Program-made: the position numbers and the translations under genes
The notes under the pieces: generated by a model
What the model saw: the letters and a program-made list of their open reading frames with translations, nothing else
Databases searched by the model: none
Told to the model about the DNA's origin: nothing
Shown here: positions 59,080 to 64,000 of the stretch, one piece after another
How the letters are laid out: the number at the start of each line of letters is the position of its first letter
How positions within the stretch are numbered: position 1 is the stretch's first letter
Assembly: GCA_030068075.1 (NCBI GenBank)
Contig: CM057825.1
Span: forward strand, 82,041,123 to 82,105,122
From: Paguma larvata
Taxonomy: Eukaryota > Chordata > Mammalia > Carnivora > Viverridae
Reading direction: 5' to 3'
DNA: 64,000 nucleotides

Positions 59080-61425
59080 GGCATTCTAGTTATAATTATA
59101 CTGTACTTAATATATTACAATAACTACTTTAATTCCCTTAAAAACTTGTTAATATGTTTATTAAAACAGAGAAAAATCTTCGACACTATCAATAGTCAGA
59201 AAGACATTTGCTACCATAAGTGATTTCTATGATAATTACAAAAATGTGGACCTTAAAATATTATGTAAATTTTATTAAGTGACAAAGTCACACAGGTTTT
59301 GAGAAATTACACCACAGTTGCTCATTAACAGGTCTACATTAATGTAAATCTCTTTACAGATTTATTTTCTCATTGTTTTGAAGAACAGTAACTTTACTGA
59401 TATATTAATGACCTAATTGTGACTAGCTGATCCCATTTTCATTTGAAGGATCGTTCCCTTGATCCATTCAATAAATACTGTATATGGGAAAAAGGAATTT
59501 GGATTGATGGGCAAGAATTGTAATCAGCACGCACAGATTTATGGGTTGAGGGAATAATGTGATTATGCAAAGAAAAATGAAATGATGCTTATGGGCTATT
59601 GATGAACAACACAGGGTATTTGTATTTAGTATGTCATGGCTGCGGAAGGTAGCAGGAAGGATTTTATGAAATGTTCATTGTCTTGTAAGTGTGCAAGAGA
59701 CAGAGTACCAGAGCTCTGTGTGTTGTGTCTTTAACAGGGATATTTTCTTTTGTCAGTGACCGAATAATATGGACCATCGAAGCAGCAGAATCTTCCTTTG
59801 GAAATTCTCCAGATTCATATTTCTAAACAACTTTAGTCCCCAGCGGTATGATTTTTGTAGGATTACATTTTTCTATAAATTGCTGTCCAGGGGGATTCAG
59901 GAACCAAAAGTTAGTATTATCGGACAATTTCTGAAACGGATAATCAGCAAAATAATTTGAGTTGAATATCCTGACATCAAACAAATTACTTAAAACTTAA
60001 TGGATGAGGTTGGAAATGAAATTTTCTTGATATGAGTTGTGATCATCATTTAAAAGAAGACAAAAATGGCGTAATGTAAAGATGAATAAATTTGAGAACT
60101 AATATATATCTTTTTTAGTATATGTATATAAATATATATATATATATTTAGAAGTAAAGACAAATAAAATCATCTGTATAATTATGCAGTAGACCTTTTC
60201 CCTCTTTTCAGCTGGATTTTATGTCCCTTGTCTAAAAGTACCCAACAGAGACAAATTGGCATACTAAGAGTTCTGTAGATATGAAAAATGGATTCAATTT
60301 TATATCAATTAACTAATCAACAGCAATTAAGATTGCAATTAGTGAAGTGCCAACTTCAAAAACTCTAGAGCTTAGGCTCTCTTGAAGTAAACTGACAGCA
60401 AAGTGGGCTGCCTCTTCAGAGTTTATTGAACTTCATCAAAATTGCTGGTATAACCAAACTCACCTGAATTAACTGTAAAAATTGATTATCCGTGAACACT
60501 TTACCCTGAAATAGGATTTGTGTGTGATTATGAAAACTAGGAAGAGTTTGTTGGAAAGTTGAAATTCATCTTTGATACTTGCTTCTTTTTGTTTTTGACA
60601 TTTTTATTTCCTGAAATGTAAAGCAAACAAACTTTGCTAATGTTTCGTTCTGATTTACATGCAGTCACAATAGCTTTCAAAATCGTTTCCTGCTAGATAT
60701 AATATTTTAACTAGTAGCTACTAAAACTTTGCATTTCCCTTCAATAACTAGATGGATTTTTGTTTTCTATAAAGAAGTTCATATGACTTTATTACAAGTG
60801 CAATATGATGTTTTCAGAACTGCCTTAGAAAAATGTCTCTGCATCTCGTCATCCTGAGTAATTTGTAATTGTTAGCTCATGATATTGACTCCCTGAGATA
60901 ACAGTGACATAGAAACCTATCTTTTGCTACCATCTAACATAGTCCAGTTTTAAAACAACTTGATTCCCATGTAGGTGATTTGTACAAGTAAAAAGTGTAA
61001 ACATAAGGGACAAGTTAAATTAGAGTTTCACTTAGAGATGGGCGTTCAAATAACCATAAAATTAATACCTGGCACATCTGTTTTCCTAATAATGGACTGT
61101 AAATGACATTGATATTATTCAAAATTGAGAGTTCAGTTGGGTTTATAGTTCCACTATTTAAGAAAGTGCATCTCTAGTTGCTAAGATAGCAATCTCAGCA
61201 GTTAGAAACAGATGGGGCTGGGTCTTGTATTGCCACACCTTAGATAGGGTTAACAGGTCTCTTTTTATGTAGCAGGAGATCACAATGCTACCTGGATCTT
61301 AGAGTTGCTGAGATGATCGTATAAAACAATACGTACCATTTACCAAACATGCAGTAACTCCTACTTTTCTCATGCTTTCCTTCCAATACCCCCATCCAGC
61401 TCACCTTATTCCCCAGTCTAGACAC
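59080..61425. other. Unassigned AT-rich stretch
   Basis: About 2.3 kb with a TATATA run at 60130-60148 and no repeat that I can name. The frame at 59769-59960 lies after a TTTTGTCAG acceptor-like string (59756), but no matching strong donor was found. Confidence 0.4.
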
Positions 61426-61429
61426 CATG

Positions 61430-62110
61430 AAGTATGAGCTCGCTGGCTAACCATGTCCTGCACTTGCCCACTTTTTACACCTTAGCTGGGTCACCAGCCT
61501 CCACCCATAGTTGCCTTTTCCTAATTTCCCCTTTTAAAAAACTCCCTACTTTTTAGAGCAATGCTTAGATGTCCTTATTGATGAAATCTCACAATTTCCC
61601 CAGCCTAATGTTCTGGCTTTCTATGAAATTATGTTGCTTCTTTTTACACATTTCATATCTTTTCTGGGATTATATGAATTGTAAGCATGCACTTTTAACT
61701 TCTTATAACTAAACATATATATGGAAAACAAATGTCAAACCATTGTAATGTTGTTACTATGATTATCTGTCTATATCTTATCTTTCTGTCTCCATCACTC
61801 CTTCCATCAATCCATATTACCACCAACTTTGCTTTTTATCATTCTTCTCTTGTCCGTTTTCTCTGTAAGATTTGTTTCCTACGTGGTCATTTAATTTCCC
61901 CGCCTATAGTCTCTGTACTGGCTGTTTTCTCTATGTGGATTATATTTCCCCCAGATATTTATTTTTTTATTTTTTACTTTTTTTTTATTCTCCCAGATGT
62001 TTAACAGACTAAGTCCTCTTTCAAGACATTATTTTAATGTCATCCCAGTGAATCCTTTCTGAATCACCTTATTTTAGATTGCCACCAATTACTGAACTAA
62101 GTATCTCATT
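61430..62110 (+). mobile_element. L2 LINE fragment(s)
   Basis: 61890-62110 follows L2: 'ctgtactggctgttttctct' (61913), 'tttcccccagatatttattt', 'aagtcctctttcaagacatt' and 'gtgaatcctttctgaatcac'. The segment 61430-61690 is L2-like but weaker, and 61700-61890 is uncertain. A T-run (61961-61987) interrupts it. Confidence 0.5.
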
Positions 62111-62116
62111 TTAGTT

Positions 62117-62330
62117 CTTTTAATGTTTATTTATTTTTGAGAGACACAGTGACAGAGACAGAGTGTGAGCAGAGGAGAGGCAGAGAGGGAGGAAGACACA
62201 GAATCTGAAGCAGGCTCCAGGCTCTGAGCTGTCAGCACAGAGCCAGATGCAGGCTCGAATCCACAAGCTGTGAGATCATGATCTGAGCCGAAGTCAGACG
62301 CTTAACTGACTGAGCCACTCTGGCACCCCA
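62117..62330 (-). mobile_element. Carnivore SINE (SINEC)
   Basis: Reverse-complement SINE with 'tttaatgtttatttattttt' tail, GA-rich body and a head ending GAGCCACTCTGGCACCCC. No clear duplication was seen. A 16-nt T-run follows at 62358. Confidence 0.93.
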
Positions 62331-62534
62331 TCCCTTTTAAATCACTACATACTGACTTTTTTTTTTTTTTTTCCTTAGCACTAACTACCTTCCAGTTAAT
62401 GTCACTCATTTGTTGTGCTCATTGGTGTATTTTTATCTAATCATGTCATAACACAAATGAATGAATATTGTTTAGTGTGAGAAACTGAATAATAGAGACA
62501 CATATAAGATTTGTGCAAGCTGTGTGTGTCGGGA

Positions 62535-62665
62535 GTTTATTCTCATTGCTGAGCAGTATTCCACTTAATCGACAGAATACAATAGCTTATATATCCTATC
62601 CTATTAGTTACGTAGTTATTGTTAATTTGGGGTTATTTCTAACTTTTGACTCTTAATGAAGCCAA
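62535..62665 (-). mobile_element. L1 3' fragment, antisense
   Basis: 'ctcattgctgagcagtattc' (62542) and 'ttgttaatttggggttattt' (62619) are reverse-complement L1. It abuts a plus-strand L1 fragment. Confidence 0.65.
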
Positions 62666-62669
62666 AATT

Positions 62670-63290
62670 TGGGGTTGTTTGAAAATATCAACAAATTAAT
62701 GAAAACTTAGCTAGACTAATTGTATGAGAAAGAGGAAGAACACAAATTGTCATTATCAGAAATCAAAGAGGGGTTAACAATTCCTAAAGACATTAATAGA
62801 ATGAAAAGAAGTACTCTGTTTTTAATCAGCCAACTTGGTTACTTAGAACAAATTAAAAGATCGTTGCAGTTGTGAGTTAAGCAAAAAGTTTTTAGACATT
62901 ATGAAAAAGAAACACTAACACACCAACGAAAATGATAAACTTGAGTCCCCCAAATTAAAACCATTTGTTTTTCAAAATATAAAATGAAATACAGGAAAAA
63001 GCAAGCGACAGAATGGGGGGAATTATTCACTATACATATAAATGACAGAGGACTTGTATAACCAGATTACATAGCCACTTATTATACCTCCATAATAAAG
63101 AGGACAAAAACTCGAGAATGTGTTAGCAAAATATATGAACAAGCATTTCAAAAACAGTGAAGAGTAATGCTATCAGCACATGAAAAGATGCTGAAAATCA
63201 TTCAGTCATTAGCGAAGTGTAATTTAAAACCAGAACGAAATACACATTTATTAAAGTGGCTAAAAATTCAAAAGTAGATGATAGTAAGTG
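62670..63290 (+). mobile_element. Old L1 ORF2 fragment
   Basis: 'cttagctagactaattgtat' (62707), 'cagaaatcaaagaggggtta' (62757), then 'cacatgaaaagatgctgaaa' (63178) and 'gaagtgtaatttaaaaccag' follow ORF2 on the plus strand, with a large internal deletion between 62830 and 62990. Confidence 0.7.
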
Positions 63291-63625
63291 TTAAATTAAT
63301 TACACAAGGAAGCCATTAGACTGAGATAGTTCTAATGCTGTGGCTACTTATCTAAGCAAACCAAAATCTAATCCTATAAATGTCTCAAAGCTACAAAATC
63401 AAAATGCTTGGGACAATCAACCACAAACTGCCAACCAGGCTTTAAGCTATAGGTCATCAAATAATTTCTTTTCTGCTTCTATGCTATTTTTATGTTTTTT
63501 CTTGCAGCTCCTATCAGTGGAGCCCTCCTAATCACTTCCAGTTTGGCATCGCCCACTTGGAATAGATATTTGCTCAAATATAATCTTATAAATTTTAATA
63601 TGCCCTAGTTTATCTTTTAATACAA
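63291..63625 (+). mobile_element. Possible solo LTR inserted in L1, family not assigned
   Basis: L1 text stops at 63290 (GATAGTAAGTGTT) and resumes after 63625 (TACAAGTATTGTTG), so about 335 bp was inserted. The insert has a CAGCTCCTATCAGTGGAGCC segment and a 3' 'tatttgctcaaatataatct' stretch, like the R/U5 region of an ERV1-type LTR. No coding sequence is present. The 63-codon frame inside it is incidental. Confidence 0.35.
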
Positions 63626-63937
63626 GTATTGTTGAAGATGTGGAGGAAATGATACTCCAATATACTGCTTAAAAGAATATAAAAGTATACAGTCCCTTTA
63701 AAAAATCACGTCAGCATGAATGAATCTCCGAATGGCTATAGTAAATGCGGGGAGCAAGGCACAAAAAATTTAAAGCGTGTGAAATCCTAGAAAATGCACC
63801 CCAATTTGGGGCACAGATGTGACAAAACCAGATAGGTTGTGCCTGGGACTAGATATGGGTAAATGACAAACTGTAAAGTGTCACAAGGAATCTTTTGGAA
63901 ATTGCGGAAGTGTTCTATATCCTTAGTGGTGGTGGTT

Positions 63938-63984
<47 letters not shown>

Positions 63985-64000
63985 ATCAAAACTCATTGAA
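63626..64000 (+). mobile_element. Old L1 3' end (continues beyond the window)
   Basis: 'gttgaagatgtggaggaaat' resumes the ORF2 end. 'ggaagtgttctatatcctta' and 'gtggtggtttatgt' lead to 'ccatcaaaactcattgaa' at the window edge, the L1 3' UTR order. Confidence 0.7.
63942..63982. repeat. (TA)n microsatellite
   Basis: About 20 uninterrupted TA units in the L1 3' UTR. Likely length-polymorphic and able to form cruciforms. Confidence 0.97.

Noticed and set aside
59757..59846. Possible exon after TTTTGTCAG
   Set aside because: The acceptor is plausible, but the only donor-like site (GTATGA) is weak and all frames are uninformative.

Overview
This window is mammalian nuclear DNA, almost certainly from a felid. 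The main evidence is the set of tRNA-derived carnivore SINEs in the cat-type form: a head with tRNA-like A and B boxes, a CT-rich body, and a tail ending in AAAATAAATAAACATTAAA. At least 17 copies lie on both strands. A near-full-length carnivore-type LINE-1 is also present. The sequence is AT-rich. No bacterial gene, CRISPR array, rRNA, tRNA gene or recognisable host protein-coding gene was seen, so the window reads as a gene desert or a long intron.

Layout. 1-5.6 kb is a mosaic of old L1 ORF2 fragments cut by SINEs. 5.6-18.4 kb holds ancient L2 and MIR elements. These include one L2 copy (about 10.5-13.9 kb) invaded in turn by a MaLR-type LTR, a SINE and an antisense L1. 18.4-24.65 kb is a 6.2-kb L1 with 5' UTR, ORF1, ORF2, 3' UTR and an exact 15-bp target-site duplication; its ORFs carry six disabling changes. 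24.65-42 kb is mostly unassigned sequence with scattered MIR, L2, L1 and SINE copies. Two stretches with splice-like signals lie at 31.6-32.4 kb. 41.9-44 kb holds a decayed hAT (ZBED/Charlie-like) transposase on the minus strand, split by a younger L1. 45.3-47.8 kb contains antisense L1 pieces, a 1.06-kb Tigger/pogo-like DNA transposon with terminal inverted repeats, and a SINE inside it. 47.8-64 kb is unassigned DNA with a CTCF-consensus site (48.82 kb), a near-perfect 84-nt hairpin (52.4 kb), a MaLR/ERVL-type LTR, L1 and L2 remnants, and a young-looking SINE (58.8 kb). The window ends in a (TA)n tract.

The coding regions described are transposon proteins and all are broken. SINEs depend on L1 machinery for mobility. 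The nesting gives a relative history: L2 and MIR first, then old L1, MaLR and hAT/Tigger elements, then carnivore SINEs and the young L1. Family names come from recognising consensus features by eye; no database search was run.
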